From contig JAHVJD010000005.1 of the NCBI GenBank assembly GCA_019801415.1, positions 248,001-312,000 of the forward strand: a stretch of DNA of 64,000 bases, given 5' to 3'. Shown here in pieces: positions 41,993-50,928 of the stretch. Position 1 is the first letter of the stretch; each line of letters starts with the position of its first letter. The DNA comes from Nocardioides marinus. GTDB lineage: Bacteria; Pseudomonadota; Alphaproteobacteria; Rhodobacterales; Rhodobacteraceae. Made by a program: the position numbers and the translations under genes. The notes under the pieces were generated by a model. It was given only the letters and a program-made list of their open reading frames with translations. It did not search any database and had not been told where the DNA came from.

Positions 41993-43012
41993 TCATGAGG
42001 TTTTCTCCGCACGGAAGTTGCCCGGGCTTTGGCCTGTCCACCGACGAAAGGCATCGCTGAAACTGCTAAGTCCGGAGTACCCCAGCAGAAAGGCAACTTC
42101 GCCAAGTGAGAGCTGGCTGTCCGTAAGGTAACGGCGCGCCAGCATCTTCCGCATATTCTCCAGAACCGAGAAGTAACTGGTTCCCGATTGCGACAGCTTG
42201 CGGGACAGTGTCCGCGAGCTCATGCCAAGATCCGCCGCGATGACCGCCAGGGACACCGGGCCCGCAGGTAGCCTTGCAGAAATCGCCTCCTCGACCTGTG
42301 CGACAAGGCTCTTGCCCGACGGGGCGTGTTGGCCAAGGAGCAAATCGCCATAGTCCGTGAGCAGCCGCAACAGTACCGGATCACCGCCCAGCAGGGGCAG
42401 ATAGAGGTCGTCGAGGCCGAACACGGCGCAACTTGCGCTGCTGCCGAAGCGGATGGGGCAGCCCAGCGCCGCTTCCATTTCGACCACGCCGTCGCAGCGC
42501 TGGTGGGAAAACTCCACCTGTTTCGGCAGCACGCAACCGGCACTGGCCCGAAACAACCCGCGTAGGAACAACACAGCGAGGAATTCGGAATATTGCCGGG
42601 CCCTATGCGCAGCACCCGCCTTGCAACTCCAGTCCAGCTGCCCTTCATCTTCCAAGGCACATGTATCCAGATCCCAACTGTCGCTGAGCAGCGGCGCGTA
42701 TTGCGCCAGATCCTGAAGGAATTCGCTGGGAGTCGATGTCGAGCGGCAAATGTAGCCCAGTAACCCTGCCTGCCGCAGGTCGCAGCTCTGTGCCAGATGC
42801 ACCCCGAACAGGTCGTCTCCGCTCACCTTTTCGGCATGGTCAAAGAAACCCGCGATCCGTGCCGTTGTGGCAAGCGGCTTTTGCTGATCGAGCAAAACCT
42901 GCCCGAAACCGGTACCCGCAAAGACATCAGACGGTGCGTTTCCCAAGGCCAGCAGACGTCGGGCCGCGACCTGAGCGAAGCTTGCATCGTGCAAGACAGC
43001 TTGGGTTTTCAT
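41993..43012 (-). CDS. AraC family transcriptional regulator
   Basis: A 339-residue regulator. The N-terminal 200 residues resemble the arabinose-binding-like domain of the AraC subfamily that includes the OruR/VirS-like regulators. The C-terminal double helix-turn-helix shows VSLAVIAADLGMSSRTLSRKL and the second-helix hallmark LSLGEVAFLLGYSGLSSFSDAF, then RRWTGQSPGNFR. The ATG at 43012 (MKTQ) is preferred because upstream sequence is unconserved. It may regulate the divergent kinase or the adjacent EPS block; the sequence does not decide. Confidence 0.88.
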   Translation of the reverse strand: MKTQAVLHDASFAQVAARRLLALGNAPSDVFAGTGFGQVLLDQQKPLATTARIAGFFDHAEKVSGDDLFGVHLAQSCDLRQAGLLGYICRSTSTPSEFLQDLAQYAPLLSDSWDLDTCALEDEGQLDWSCKAGAAHRARQYSEFLAVLFLRGLFRASAGCVLPKQVEFSHQRCDGVVEMEAALGCPIRFGSSASCAVFGLDDLYLPLLGGDPVLLRLLTDYGDLLLGQHAPSGKSLVAQVEEAISARLPAGPVSLAVIAADLGMSSRTLSRKLSQSGTSYFSVLENMRKMLARRYLTDSQLSLGEVAFLLGYSGLSSFSDAFRRWTGQSPGNFRAEKTS

Positions 43013-43323
43013 CGCTTCATACCCTCCTGTCACGAAACGCTGGGGCGGGACCGACCGGTCCGGTTTCAGGCGACACCACATCGCAAAGTTTAAGTGTGTT
43101 TTAAGAAAATACCGCGGATCTGCCCGAGCTGTCGCCCCTTGCATCGGGATGACGAAAGCACGCTTCAGGCTATCTAACCTATCCGTTTGGTCAGGTAAGG
43201 CGGCAGCAGGACAAGGCAAGTCAAGCAATCCAACTGCACGTCGCCGGGCTGGAACCTGCCCTTGCCTGCCCTTGAAATTGGCGCGATAAGCGCTTCGCCC
43301 CAAGCCGAGGAGATTGACCAGCC
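43013..43323. other. Divergent intergenic region araC / dgoK-like
   Basis: About 311 bp between divergent starts. It should contain both promoters, but no clear -35/-10 pair or palindrome was found. A GAGGAG-like ribosome site precedes the plus-strand gene. No gene is supported. Confidence 0.4.
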
Positions 43324-44160
43324 ATGACAGCTTCGTGCAGCCACATCGTCGCCAATCTGGATGGGAATAAGATGAAGGTTTGGCGTATCGCCGACGACGG
43401 CACGTCAGCTTCAGAACTGGTGGCACTGGCCGACAGCAGTGCAGCAAGCCTTGCCGCCGCGCTGCGCAACGCGATGGGCGACTCTGCAGTTCCGGTGCTT
43501 TTGGCAGGCAGCACGCTGGTCCCGCCGGTAGCGGTCCCGGGCAAACCATCAGACCTGCGACCGAAAGCGATCGAGCTGGAGGGGCTGACGGTGCACGCGC
43601 TACCGGGCCTTTGCCAAAATGCGCCGGCAGGGGTGATCCTTGGCGCGACCGCGCGCATTGAAGGGTTCTTGCGTCTGAACCCGAATTGGGACGGGGTAAT
43701 TTGCTTGCCGGGGCCGGTAAACCACTGGGCGCATGTCAGTGCCCGCGAAGTGGTCAGCTTTCAGGGCGCGTTGACTTGGCCCCTGGTACAAAGCCTAGCT
43801 GACACCATGCGTCTGGACAGCACTGGCCCCTTTGACCGGTCTGCCTTGACGCAGTCTGCGGCGGACAGTCTGGCAAAACCGGAAACGCTGGCAGCACGGC
43901 TGGCCTCGGTGCAGGCCGAAGCGGTAGTCGGGCAGACCAGCAAAGAAGTTCTGCTGGGCCAATTGTTGGGCACATTGATCGGTGCTGAGCTGGCCGCCGC
44001 GCGCCCCTATTGGCTGGGACAGAACCTGGCCCTGATCGCCGAGCCATTGCTGCAGTCTCCCTACGCGGCGGTACTGGAGGCACAAGCCCTCCCTGTGACC
44101 CTCGCTGATCCGGATCGGATGTGCTTGGAAGGGTTGAAGCGCGCTTGGGATGATCGCTGA
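43324..44160 (+). CDS. 2-dehydro-3-deoxygalactonokinase-like protein
   Basis: A 278-residue protein related to DgoK, which phosphorylates 2-keto-3-deoxygalactonate in the DeLey-Doudoroff route. Supporting segments are GVICLPGPVNHWAHV (compare the LPGTHSKW motif of DgoK), REVVSFQGALTWPLV and the C-terminal LIGAELAAARPYWLGQ. The usual N-terminal phosphate-binding DWGTTNLR is replaced by NLDGNKMKVW, and the length is slightly short (family about 290-330), so catalysis is in doubt. It diverges from the AraC regulator. No DgoA-like aldolase lies beside it. Confidence 0.6.
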   Translation: MTASCSHIVANLDGNKMKVWRIADDGTSASELVALADSSAASLAAALRNAMGDSAVPVLLAGSTLVPPVAVPGKPSDLRPKAIELEGLTVHALPGLCQNAPAGVILGATARIEGFLRLNPNWDGVICLPGPVNHWAHVSAREVVSFQGALTWPLVQSLADTMRLDSTGPFDRSALTQSAADSLAKPETLAARLASVQAEAVVGQTSKEVLLGQLLGTLIGAELAAARPYWLGQNLALIAEPLLQSPYAAVLEAQALPVTLADPDRMCLEGLKRAWDDR

Positions 44161-44185
44161 CTGCGAGACCGCGTAAGGCTATCGC

Positions 44186-45001
44186 CTATCGCACAGACAC
44201 CCGGAACCGTGTCCCCGGCTCCGGCGGGTCCTCCGGCGGACCGGCGAAACATTGGGCGATGCGCATCCAGGTTGTTGCAGGCTCCCCACGGACGCGCAGA
44301 TCCGTATCCGCCACGTTGCGCACCTGGGTTGTCACTTGGGCGAACTCTACCGAGGAGCCTGTAATTGTGGACGTTGCGGCGCTCCCATCCGAAGGCGCAT
44401 TCCAGTCCCAAATTGCGCCGGACGGAGCGGTCAACCGCACATGGGGTGGCGGCTCTGGTATCGTCAGGCCGCGATTGCGAAAACTCCAGCCAAAGGTAAC
44501 CACCCCCAGATGCACGATGTTGCGGATGCGATCACTTTCGCGCCGCACGAGCCCGAGGTGGTCGAACACCTCTTGGCCATGCGCCCAGGTTTCCATCTGA
44601 CGCGCCGTGACAGAGCTGAGCGCGCTCATATCCGGGCCGATCCACTTCAACCGTTGCTTTGGATCAGCTGAGGCAAACGCATCCGCGCAGTCTTCCGCCC
44701 CCTTTTGCCAGACCTCAAGCAAGGCGCGGCCAGACAGCCCATCCAGCCAGGGAAACTGGCACTCCAGAATGGACTTTCCAGCCTGCATGTCACGCTGCAC
44801 CGGGGCAATGAAAGATGAAAACGCATCCGCCCCACGCAGTGCTGCCTCGGCAGCTGCGTTGAACAGATGCAAATGCCCCAGAACATGGTCTATGGTCCAA
44901 CCCTTGAACTGGGTCGGCTCATGGAAGGCTGCTTCGGGCAAATCCGCCAGGATGTTCGCCAGTTCGCGGCTCTCCGTCCGAAAGTCCTCTGCTTGCTGCA
45001 T
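44186..45001 (-). CDS. TIGR03084-like / maleylpyruvate isomerase N-terminal (DinB-fold) metal-binding protein
   Basis: A 271-residue protein with a DinB-like four-helix metal-binding domain in its first 150 residues: FKGWTIDHVLGHLHLF supplies a conserved His-x3-His, and RQMETWAHGQEVFDHLG supplies the third. The C-terminal half is the SCP2-like beta domain typical of this family (VTTQVRNVADTDLRVRGEP). Members probably act in mycothiol-independent thiol or ring-isomerisation chemistry, but the substrate is unknown. It is convergent with the DgoK-like gene and upstream of nothing obviously related. Confidence 0.7.
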   Translation of the reverse strand: MQQAEDFRTESRELANILADLPEAAFHEPTQFKGWTIDHVLGHLHLFNAAAEAALRGADAFSSFIAPVQRDMQAGKSILECQFPWLDGLSGRALLEVWQKGAEDCADAFASADPKQRLKWIGPDMSALSSVTARQMETWAHGQEVFDHLGLVRRESDRIRNIVHLGVVTFGWSFRNRGLTIPEPPPHVRLTAPSGAIWDWNAPSDGSAATSTITGSSVEFAQVTTQVRNVADTDLRVRGEPATTWMRIAQCFAGPPEDPPEPGTRFRVSVR

Positions 45002-45090
45002 CCCGGCTCCCCTTGTTGTCCGTCCCGCTGAGCATAGCGACCTGAAGCCCGGAGCGGAAAGTCGAACCCAACGTCAAAACAGCCGGGCCA

Positions 45091-46104
45091 TCAGCCCTCG
45101 GCCATGGCCCGGAAGGCCCGGCTGGCCGCTTCGAAATTGCGGCTCAGAGGGGCCGTCAAGCGACATTGGGCCGAGAAGTAAGCCCCGGTCCGGCAGAGCT
45201 GTGCCGCAAACGCCGGGTGCACCCCGGCATCATCCAGGCGACGCACCCGCTCCTGGCTGAGCCACCCGCGTTTCCTGACCTCCTTCTGGATCAGTTGCAG
45301 GCGCTGGACGCAGTGCAAGGCTGTATAGGCTGACAGGTATTCCAGGTAGTCGGCAATGTCGTGGCCACAGCCTGGGTCGAAGGTGTCTATCATGATGTCA
45401 GCCATCTTGTCCGGCGCGATGGGCCAGGTCTCATCTCCGATCAACCAGGCAAAATCCTCGGCGCCGTGGCGCAGTCCCGCATACTCGAAATCGAACCAGC
45501 GCACGAAGCCATCCGCACCGATCGCCGCGTTGCCCGCGCGACAGTCCCACTTGAGAAACTGGACCCCGGCACGCTCGACGAAACTGGCGACGGCCGAGAA
45601 ATCAAAGCTACCCGGCACCCCCATTGAATAGGGTTCCAGCGCATCGACTGATCCGACGAAATTGGCAATCCAATCGCGATTGGCGCCGAGATGCGGCAGC
45701 ATTTCGTGCAACCTCGTCTTCCGGGCCGCGGCCTGAATACGGAAAATCGCCGCACAGGCCTCCGCCGCAAGCTCCAGCTGGTCTTCGGGATCATGTTCAA
45801 TGATCTCCGTGCTCAGCCGGGTTTTACCGGTATCGGATTGAAACAGCACATCGTCATGTACCCCCAGAACGCGCGGAATATCGTCGCAATGGGGGGCCAA
45901 CTGCTCCAGCACATAAGCCTCGAGATGTGTGCGCCGAAAGTTTGCCCGCAGGGTCGCGATTACCGTTCGATCCGGATAGTGCAGCCGCATCGAGGAGCGG
46001 GACTTTCCACCCGGCGTGGAAATCTTCTGAGGTTCGGCCCCCAACACCGCGCGCGCCGCCGCGGCAATATAGGCCAAGCGTTCATCAAATTTTCCGTCTG
46101 CCAT
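45091..46104 (-). CDS. Aminoglycoside-phosphotransferase-fold small-molecule kinase
   Basis: A 337-residue protein with the APH/choline-kinase fold. The catalytic loop reads FLKWDCRAGNAAI, in which the Asp and Asn of the Brenner motif are kept but the usual His is Lys. The metal-binding segment is RWFDFEYAGLRHGAEDFAWL. The N-terminal lobe (GGKSRSSMRLHY) is compatible with nucleotide binding. Members phosphorylate aminoglycosides, choline, homoserine, thiamine or sugars, and the substrate here cannot be predicted. It diverges from the glycine-rich gene over about 330 bp. Confidence 0.65.
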   Translation of the reverse strand: MADGKFDERLAYIAAAARAVLGAEPQKISTPGGKSRSSMRLHYPDRTVIATLRANFRRTHLEAYVLEQLAPHCDDIPRVLGVHDDVLFQSDTGKTRLSTEIIEHDPEDQLELAAEACAAIFRIQAAARKTRLHEMLPHLGANRDWIANFVGSVDALEPYSMGVPGSFDFSAVASFVERAGVQFLKWDCRAGNAAIGADGFVRWFDFEYAGLRHGAEDFAWLIGDETWPIAPDKMADIMIDTFDPGCGHDIADYLEYLSAYTALHCVQRLQLIQKEVRKRGWLSQERVRRLDDAGVHPAFAAQLCRTGAYFSAQCRLTAPLSRNFEAASRAFRAMAEG

Positions 46105-46435
46105 GCCCTGCTCTCTTTCTGCGCCAGAAAACCTGTTCTGCGGTGTTTTCCCCGGGAACGCGGTAGCAGATAAAAAACAAAGAAGGCGATATTCCGAAGA
46201 ATTCTTGGCGCAATCCGGTTCAGACCCGCCGATTCCGCTGTTTCAGGTGACTGCAAACAGGAAACAAAGCACCCTCCAGGCCAAAGTTGTCTCCAAGACC
46301 CCTCTGAATTGCAAAAATTTGGCGGGAATTTTTCGAAAAACCGCCGCTTGCTCGCCATTTCCATTAATTCCCTGTCGGGGCGGACCCACTGGAATTGAGC
46401 GGTTCGACCACGTTTGTTTATTTTTGGGAGCATAC
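46105..46435. other. Divergent intergenic region before the glycine-rich gene
   Basis: About 331 bp with lower GC content than its neighbours. It likely holds promoters for both flanking genes. A GGGAG site lies just upstream of the plus-strand ATG at 46436. No gene or repeat was found; the plus-strand frame remains open from 46103, but its sequence there is unlike a protein domain. Confidence 0.45.
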
Positions 46436-47686
46436 ATGGGCTGGGGATTTACGCGATGGAGCGGCAAGCAAGCTTGCGGCGGTGACAGTTACCACAATGG
46501 CGGCGTACAGGGCGGAGACTTTGGCCGCTGGTACGACAGCAACCTGTCTGACCGCTTTGCCTGGAAAGGCAAGGCGCACAAGAAATGGTGGGATCAGGAC
46601 CGGCATGACGACGCGGGTTCTGGTGGTACGAAGGGGACCGCCGACAGCCGCGACGGTGACGGCACCGGGCGCGGTGGAGACAAGAAGCACTGGTGGTGGG
46701 AGCGCCACGCGGATGGCACGGGTGGCTCTGGTGGTACGGGTGGCTCCGGCGGTACGGGCGGTTCCGGTGGTACAGGCGGTTCCGGCGGCACGGGCGGCTC
46801 CGGCGGCACGGGCGGCACGGGCGGTACAGGCGGCACGGGCGGCACGGGCGGTACAGGCGGCACGGGCGGTACAGGCGGTTCCGGCGGTACGGGCGGCTCC
46901 GGCGGCACGGGTGGTTCCGGCGGCACGGGCGGTTCCGATGGTACGGGTGGCTCAGGCGGTACGGTTGGCTCCGACACCCCGACTGAACCGGGCAAACAGA
47001 CCGTCTCGTTCGAAATCGGCGGCGACGGTGATCCCAGCGTCACGGTTGAGGTTCAACAAACCACCGAGGGCCATCTGTTCATCAAGATGAAACCCACCAG
47101 CTGGGAAAGCGAAGTCGCCGACATCGACGGGCTGTTCTTCAACTTCACGGATGACGCGGTAATGGAAGACCTCCACTTCTATCCGGATGAAAACGCCCTG
47201 CCCGTCACCGGACACGAGGCCAATGCCAATTCGGTCAACGCGCTGTCCGACGGCACGACTGTCCCGGACACCTTCGACGCGATGGTCCAATTCGGGCAGA
47301 CACCTGACAGCACGGACGGCGCGGTGCATGACGCCAGTTTCACGCTGTGGTCCGGCCAGCCGCTGTCGCTGGAGGATATCGACCTCAGCAGCATGTCGCT
47401 GGTGATCAGCAACCCGGATGGCAGCCAGCAGGTTCTGGAAGGTGGCTACGACCCGGCGGTTGCGGCCAGCAGCAGCGACACTTATGCCAACGGCGGTGTC
47501 ACCGGAGAGGGGTTGAGCAACTGGTACGATGCCAATCTGGCGGACCTCTTCCCCGGCAGCCAGGACGGCGCGACCGACGGGCCGAACACGGACGATATCC
47601 TGGCCCTGATGAACCAGCCTGTGGGCGGCACGATGCCCGGTGGCGGCACCGAGGGCAGCGAGGTTCTGCTCGAGGATATCGTCTGA
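46436..47686 (+). CDS. Glycine-rich repeat protein with duplicated terminal motif
   Basis: A 416-residue, probably surface or extracellular protein. Residues 17-41 contain DSYHNGGVQGGDFGRWYDSN and residues 348-372 contain DTYANGGVTGEGLSNWYDAN, clear copies of one 25-residue motif. Between them lie a basic, Trp-rich segment (about 42-93), a Gly-Gly-Ser/Thr repeat tract (94-178), and a beta-rich domain (about 185-345, with LFFNFTDDAVMEDLHF) that recalls Ca-binding or matrix proteins. No Sec signal is visible, so type I secretion or cytoplasmic location are both possible. The tail is acidic (EVLLEDIV). A strong terminator follows. No known family is assigned. Confidence 0.7.
   Translation: MGWGFTRWSGKQACGGDSYHNGGVQGGDFGRWYDSNLSDRFAWKGKAHKKWWDQDRHDDAGSGGTKGTADSRDGDGTGRGGDKKHWWWERHADGTGGSGGTGGSGGTGGSGGTGGSGGTGGSGGTGGTGGTGGTGGTGGTGGTGGTGGSGGTGGSGGTGGSGGTGGSDGTGGSGGTVGSDTPTEPGKQTVSFEIGGDGDPSVTVEVQQTTEGHLFIKMKPTSWESEVADIDGLFFNFTDDAVMEDLHFYPDENALPVTGHEANANSVNALSDGTTVPDTFDAMVQFGQTPDSTDGAVHDASFTLWSGQPLSLEDIDLSSMSLVISNPDGSQQVLEGGYDPAVAASSSDTYANGGVTGEGLSNWYDANLADLFPGSQDGATDGPNTDDILALMNQPVGGTMPGGGTEGSEVLLEDIV
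46715..46971 (+). repeat. In-frame Gly-Gly-Ser/Thr-Gly coding repeat
   Basis: About 257 bp of near-perfect 9- and 18-base units (GGCGGTTCC and GGCACG variants) coding for Gly-Gly-Thr and Gly-Gly-Ser tracts. The repeat keeps frame through the protein and likely varies in length by slippage. The proline-rich reading on the opposite strand is only its complement. Confidence 0.9.
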
Positions 47687-47714
47687 TCCGGTAATGTCGG
47701 CAGATCACACAACC

Positions 47715-47737
47715 AAAGGGCGCCAGCGGCGCCCTTT
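47715..47737. terminator. Strong bidirectional intrinsic terminator
   Basis: A perfect 10-bp stem AAAGGGCGCC / GGCGCCCTTT with a 3-base loop, followed by a short T-rich stretch, between the glycine-rich gene and the convergent methyltransferase gene. Confidence 0.8.
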
Positions 47738-47778
47738 ATCCTTTCCTGCAACTGGCTCTTTTCAGGACCGTCCGCCGC

Positions 47779-48906
47779 TCAGGGCAACGGATCTGTCTTG
47801 TAGAGACGTATTTTGAGGCCGCCATGGGCCACCGGCTGCCCGTACGGCAGAAATGGCAACTGGGTTGCTTTGGCCAAGGCCGTGTCGGAGGTGACGATAC
47901 CCACCCGCCAGCCGGAGAACCGTTCTTTCAGGACCTGTCCCAACGCGGCATACAAGGCGAACAGAAGTTTCTTGTTGCCGATCCGCGCTCCATAAGGCGG
48001 GTTCACGATGACCAGCCCCGGTGGGCCATCCGGGCGCTGCAAATCGCTGACCGCCGCCTGAAGGAACCGGGTGTTTTCGGCAACTCCCGCCCGTTCGGCA
48101 TTGGCGGCAGCCATCTCGACAGCGCCCGCGTTGCGGTCGGAGCCCTGAAATACCTGGTCTACAGCCCGGGCGACCCCCTGTTGCTTCATGTCTTCCCAAG
48201 AGGCGGAATCGAAACTCACAAGCTGCTCGAACGCAAAATGGCGATTGCGTCCCGGCAGCATCCCGGCGGCAATCTCGGCCGCCTCGATCACGAAGGTCCC
48301 GGAGCCGCACATCGGATCGACCACCGGCTCACTGCCCGTGTAGCCACATTCGCGCAGGAACAGAGCCGCTAGGTTCTCCCGCATGGGAGCCTTTCCGACG
48401 GCCGATTTATGACCGCGCTTGTGCAGCCCTTCTCCCGATGTGTCGACGCTGAACACGCAAAGATTGTCTTCGATCCGCAGCTTGACGGTCAGCGCCGCCT
48501 CCGCTGCGTCCCTGGCGATCGGCGCGCCCAGGGTTTCGGCGATGGCCTTTTCCACTCTCTGCGCAGCCGCACCAGCGTGGTAGATTTTGGATTTGCGATT
48601 GGTCGCAACCTCCACCCGCACCGGCACGTCCGCACGCAGCACTTCATCCCAGGGGAATTTTCGGGCCCGCTTGTCCAGCTGGGCCAAGTGAAAGGCACGG
48701 AACTCACCGATCCGTGCCAGCACCCGCGCTGCGCCGCGCAAGGAAAGATTGGCCCGCCAGACCTCACTCCAGCCGCCCTGCACGGTCACCCCTCCGGGCA
48801 CCGCCTTAGGCGCGGCAAACCCCAGCTCCCTTGCCTCGTCCAGCAAGGCCTGTTCCAGCCCTGGCGCAACGGTCAGGAAAATCTCGAATGTTTCGTCGTT
48901 TCTCAT
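47779..48906 (-). CDS. THUMP-domain class I RNA methyltransferase (RlmL/RlmK N-terminal type)
   Basis: A 375-residue methyltransferase that probably makes N2-methylguanosine in 23S rRNA (RlmL type). The N-terminal ferredoxin-like and THUMP regions (about 1-165) include FPWDEVLRADVPVRVEV. Then comes KRGHKSAVGKAPMRENLAA, the SAM-binding VVDPMCGSGTFVIEAAEIA, and the catalytic VIVNPPYGARIG with the NPPY motif. The length equals the RlmL half of the E. coli fusion, as usual outside gammaproteobacteria. It is transcribed toward the terminator at 47715. Confidence 0.88.
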   Translation of the reverse strand: MRNDETFEIFLTVAPGLEQALLDEARELGFAAPKAVPGGVTVQGGWSEVWRANLSLRGAARVLARIGEFRAFHLAQLDKRARKFPWDEVLRADVPVRVEVATNRKSKIYHAGAAAQRVEKAIAETLGAPIARDAAEAALTVKLRIEDNLCVFSVDTSGEGLHKRGHKSAVGKAPMRENLAALFLRECGYTGSEPVVDPMCGSGTFVIEAAEIAAGMLPGRNRHFAFEQLVSFDSASWEDMKQQGVARAVDQVFQGSDRNAGAVEMAAANAERAGVAENTRFLQAAVSDLQRPDGPPGLVIVNPPYGARIGNKKLLFALYAALGQVLKERFSGWRVGIVTSDTALAKATQLPFLPYGQPVAHGGLKIRLYKTDPLP

Positions 48907-49181
48907 GCCGCCTCCTTAGCCGCAACGACATGGCACGGCGACTGTTTTCTGCGCAGGCGCTTTGTTGCGAAATGCCCTTGGGTCACCTTGGAAACGCTGC
49001 AATGCGGCGAGATCAAGCTGCTTTGCGGCACGACCTTTTGCACAAAAATATCAATTAAAATCAGCACGCTACACGTTACTAAAAATTTAGTTTGACAAGA
49101 TATCTCCAGATATGAAAGCTCTGTTACAGTCAGGTGCAGCCAATGCACAACTGGCCTTAAGTGACTTTCAGGGAGGAAAAG
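48907..49181 (+). promoter_or_regulatory. Promoter region of the glycerol ABC transporter operon
   Basis: The 275 bp upstream of glpV become AT-rich after about 49040. A consensus -35 TTGACA lies at 49092-49097, but no TATAAT-like element sits at the normal distance (TATGAA at 49111 is too close), which fits an activator- or repressor-controlled promoter. An imperfect palindrome, AGATATCTCCAGATATG, overlaps the spacer and could be an operator. GGAGG precedes the ATG. Confidence 0.4.
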
Positions 49182-50915
49182 ATGCGCAAGTATCTTTTGT
49201 CCGCAGCAGCCGTTTGCGCGGTGGTTGCGGGATCGATTGGTTATGCCGATGAAATGGCAGCCAAGAAATGGATCGATGAGGAATTTCAACCTTCGGTATT
49301 GACCAAAGACGAACAGCTGGCAGAGATGCAGTGGTTCATCAAGGCCGCCGAACCTTATAAAGGCATGGAAATCAACGTGCTGTCCGAGGGCATTCCCACG
49401 CACAGCTATGAATCGGAAGTGCTTGCCAAAGCATTTGAAGAAATCACCGGCATCAAGGTGAACCACCAGATCCTGGGCGAAGGCGAGGTCGTCCAGGCGG
49501 TGCAGACGCAAATGCAGACCAAGCGGAATCTCTATGACGCCTATGTCAACGATTCCGACCTGATCGGCACCCACTCGCGCCTGCAGCTCGCCTACAACCT
49601 GACCGACATGATGGAAGGCGATTTCAAGGACGTGACCAACCCCGGTCTCGACCTCGACGACTTCATGGGCACACAGTTCACCACCGGCCCGGATGGCGAC
49701 CTGTACCAGCTGCCCGACCAGCAGTTCGCGAACCTCTACTGGTTCCGCAAGGACTGGTTCGACCGCGAAGACCTGCAGGCCGCCTTCAAGGAGAAATACG
49801 GCTACGACCTGGGCGTTCCGGTCAACTGGTCCGCGTATGAGGACATCGCCGAGTTCTTCTCTGAAGATGTGAAGGAAATCGACGGCACCGCGATCTATGG
49901 CCACATGGATTACGGCAAGCGCGCGCCCGACCTCGGCTGGCGCATGACCGATGCCTGGCTGTCGATGGCAGGTGCCGGCTCGAAAGGCGAGCCGAACGGC
50001 GTGCCGATCGACGAATGGGGCATCCGTATGGAAGAGGGTTCCTGTAACCCGGCTGGCGCCAGCGTCACCCGCGGCGGTGCCGCCAACGGCCCGGCAGCGG
50101 TCTATGCGATCCGCAAGTGGGACGAATGGCTGCGCAAATATGCACCTCCGGGCGCGGCGTCCTATGACTTCTACCAGTCGCTGCCGGCACTGGCACAGGG
50201 CAACGTGGCACAGCAGATCTTCTGGTACACCGCCTTTACCGCCGACATGGTGAAGCCGCGCTCCGAAGGCAACAACACCGTTGACGAGAACGGCAACCCG
50301 CTGTGGCGGATGGCACCCAGCCCGCATGGCCCTTACTGGGAAGAAGGCCAGAAGGTTGGCTATCAGGACGTGGGGTCCTGGACCTTCCTGAACTCGACAC
50401 CGCTGGATCGCGCTCAGGCTGCCTGGCTCTATGCCCAGTTCGTCGTCTCCAAGACAGTGGACGTGAAGAAGTCCCACGTTGGTCTGACCTTCATCCGCGA
50501 CTCGACCGTAAACCACGAGAGCTTCACCGAACGCGCGCCCAAACTGGGCGGCCTGGTGGAATTCTACCGGTCCCCGGATCGCACCGCCTGGTCGCCGACC
50601 GGCATCAACGTGCCTGACTATCCGAAGCTGGCCCAAATCTGGTGGCAGCAGATCGGTGACGTGAACTCCGGTGCCTTCACACCGCAGGAAGCGATGGACC
50701 GTCTGGCTGAAGAAATGGACATCACCATGGCCCGTATGCAGCGCGCAGACGAGCAGGCGAATGTCTACGGCGGCTGCGGCCCCCGCCTGAACGAAGAGAA
50801 GGATGCGGAATGGTGGTTCGCCAACGGCGGCGCCAAGCCGAAGCTGGAGAACGAGAAGCCGCAGGGCAAGACCGTCAACTATGACGAGCTGGTTGCCCGC
50901 TGGCAGACCCAGTAA
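49182..50915 (+). CDS. glpV: Glycerol ABC transporter substrate-binding protein GlpV
   Basis: A 577-residue periplasmic solute-binding protein. The signal peptide is MRKYLLSAAAVCAVVAGSIG, cleaved near YADE. The mature protein belongs to the large family-1 binding proteins of the sugar/polyol kind, much longer than usual (typically 400-450), as in GlpV of Rhizobium. It binds glycerol and hands it to GlpPQ. The ATG at 49182 follows GGGAGG. The gene starts a six-gene block V-S-T-P-Q-U. A large hairpin just downstream probably sets higher expression of this gene than of the membrane and ATPase parts. Confidence 0.85.
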   Translation: MRKYLLSAAAVCAVVAGSIGYADEMAAKKWIDEEFQPSVLTKDEQLAEMQWFIKAAEPYKGMEINVLSEGIPTHSYESEVLAKAFEEITGIKVNHQILGEGEVVQAVQTQMQTKRNLYDAYVNDSDLIGTHSRLQLAYNLTDMMEGDFKDVTNPGLDLDDFMGTQFTTGPDGDLYQLPDQQFANLYWFRKDWFDREDLQAAFKEKYGYDLGVPVNWSAYEDIAEFFSEDVKEIDGTAIYGHMDYGKRAPDLGWRMTDAWLSMAGAGSKGEPNGVPIDEWGIRMEEGSCNPAGASVTRGGAANGPAAVYAIRKWDEWLRKYAPPGAASYDFYQSLPALAQGNVAQQIFWYTAFTADMVKPRSEGNNTVDENGNPLWRMAPSPHGPYWEEGQKVGYQDVGSWTFLNSTPLDRAQAAWLYAQFVVSKTVDVKKSHVGLTFIRDSTVNHESFTERAPKLGGLVEFYRSPDRTAWSPTGINVPDYPKLAQIWWQQIGDVNSGAFTPQEAMDRLAEEMDITMARMQRADEQANVYGGCGPRLNEEKDAEWWFANGGAKPKLENEKPQGKTVNYDELVARWQTQ

Positions 50916-50928
50916 CGCCGCTCTCGAC

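Noticed and set aside
41660-41998. Plus-strand 112-codon open frame between the priming transferase and araC
   Set aside because: It runs through the AT-rich promoter patch and has no recognisable protein character.
46715-46971. Regular repeat considered as a CRISPR array
   Set aside because: Units are 9-18 bases, contiguous, without spacers, and code in frame for Gly-Gly-Ser/Thr.
46594-47043. Minus-strand proline-rich open frame (PPVPPEPPVPP repeats)
   Set aside because: It is the exact complement of the glycine-rich coding repeat; the plus-strand gene has a ribosome site, nonrepetitive domains and a terminator, so this is a shadow.
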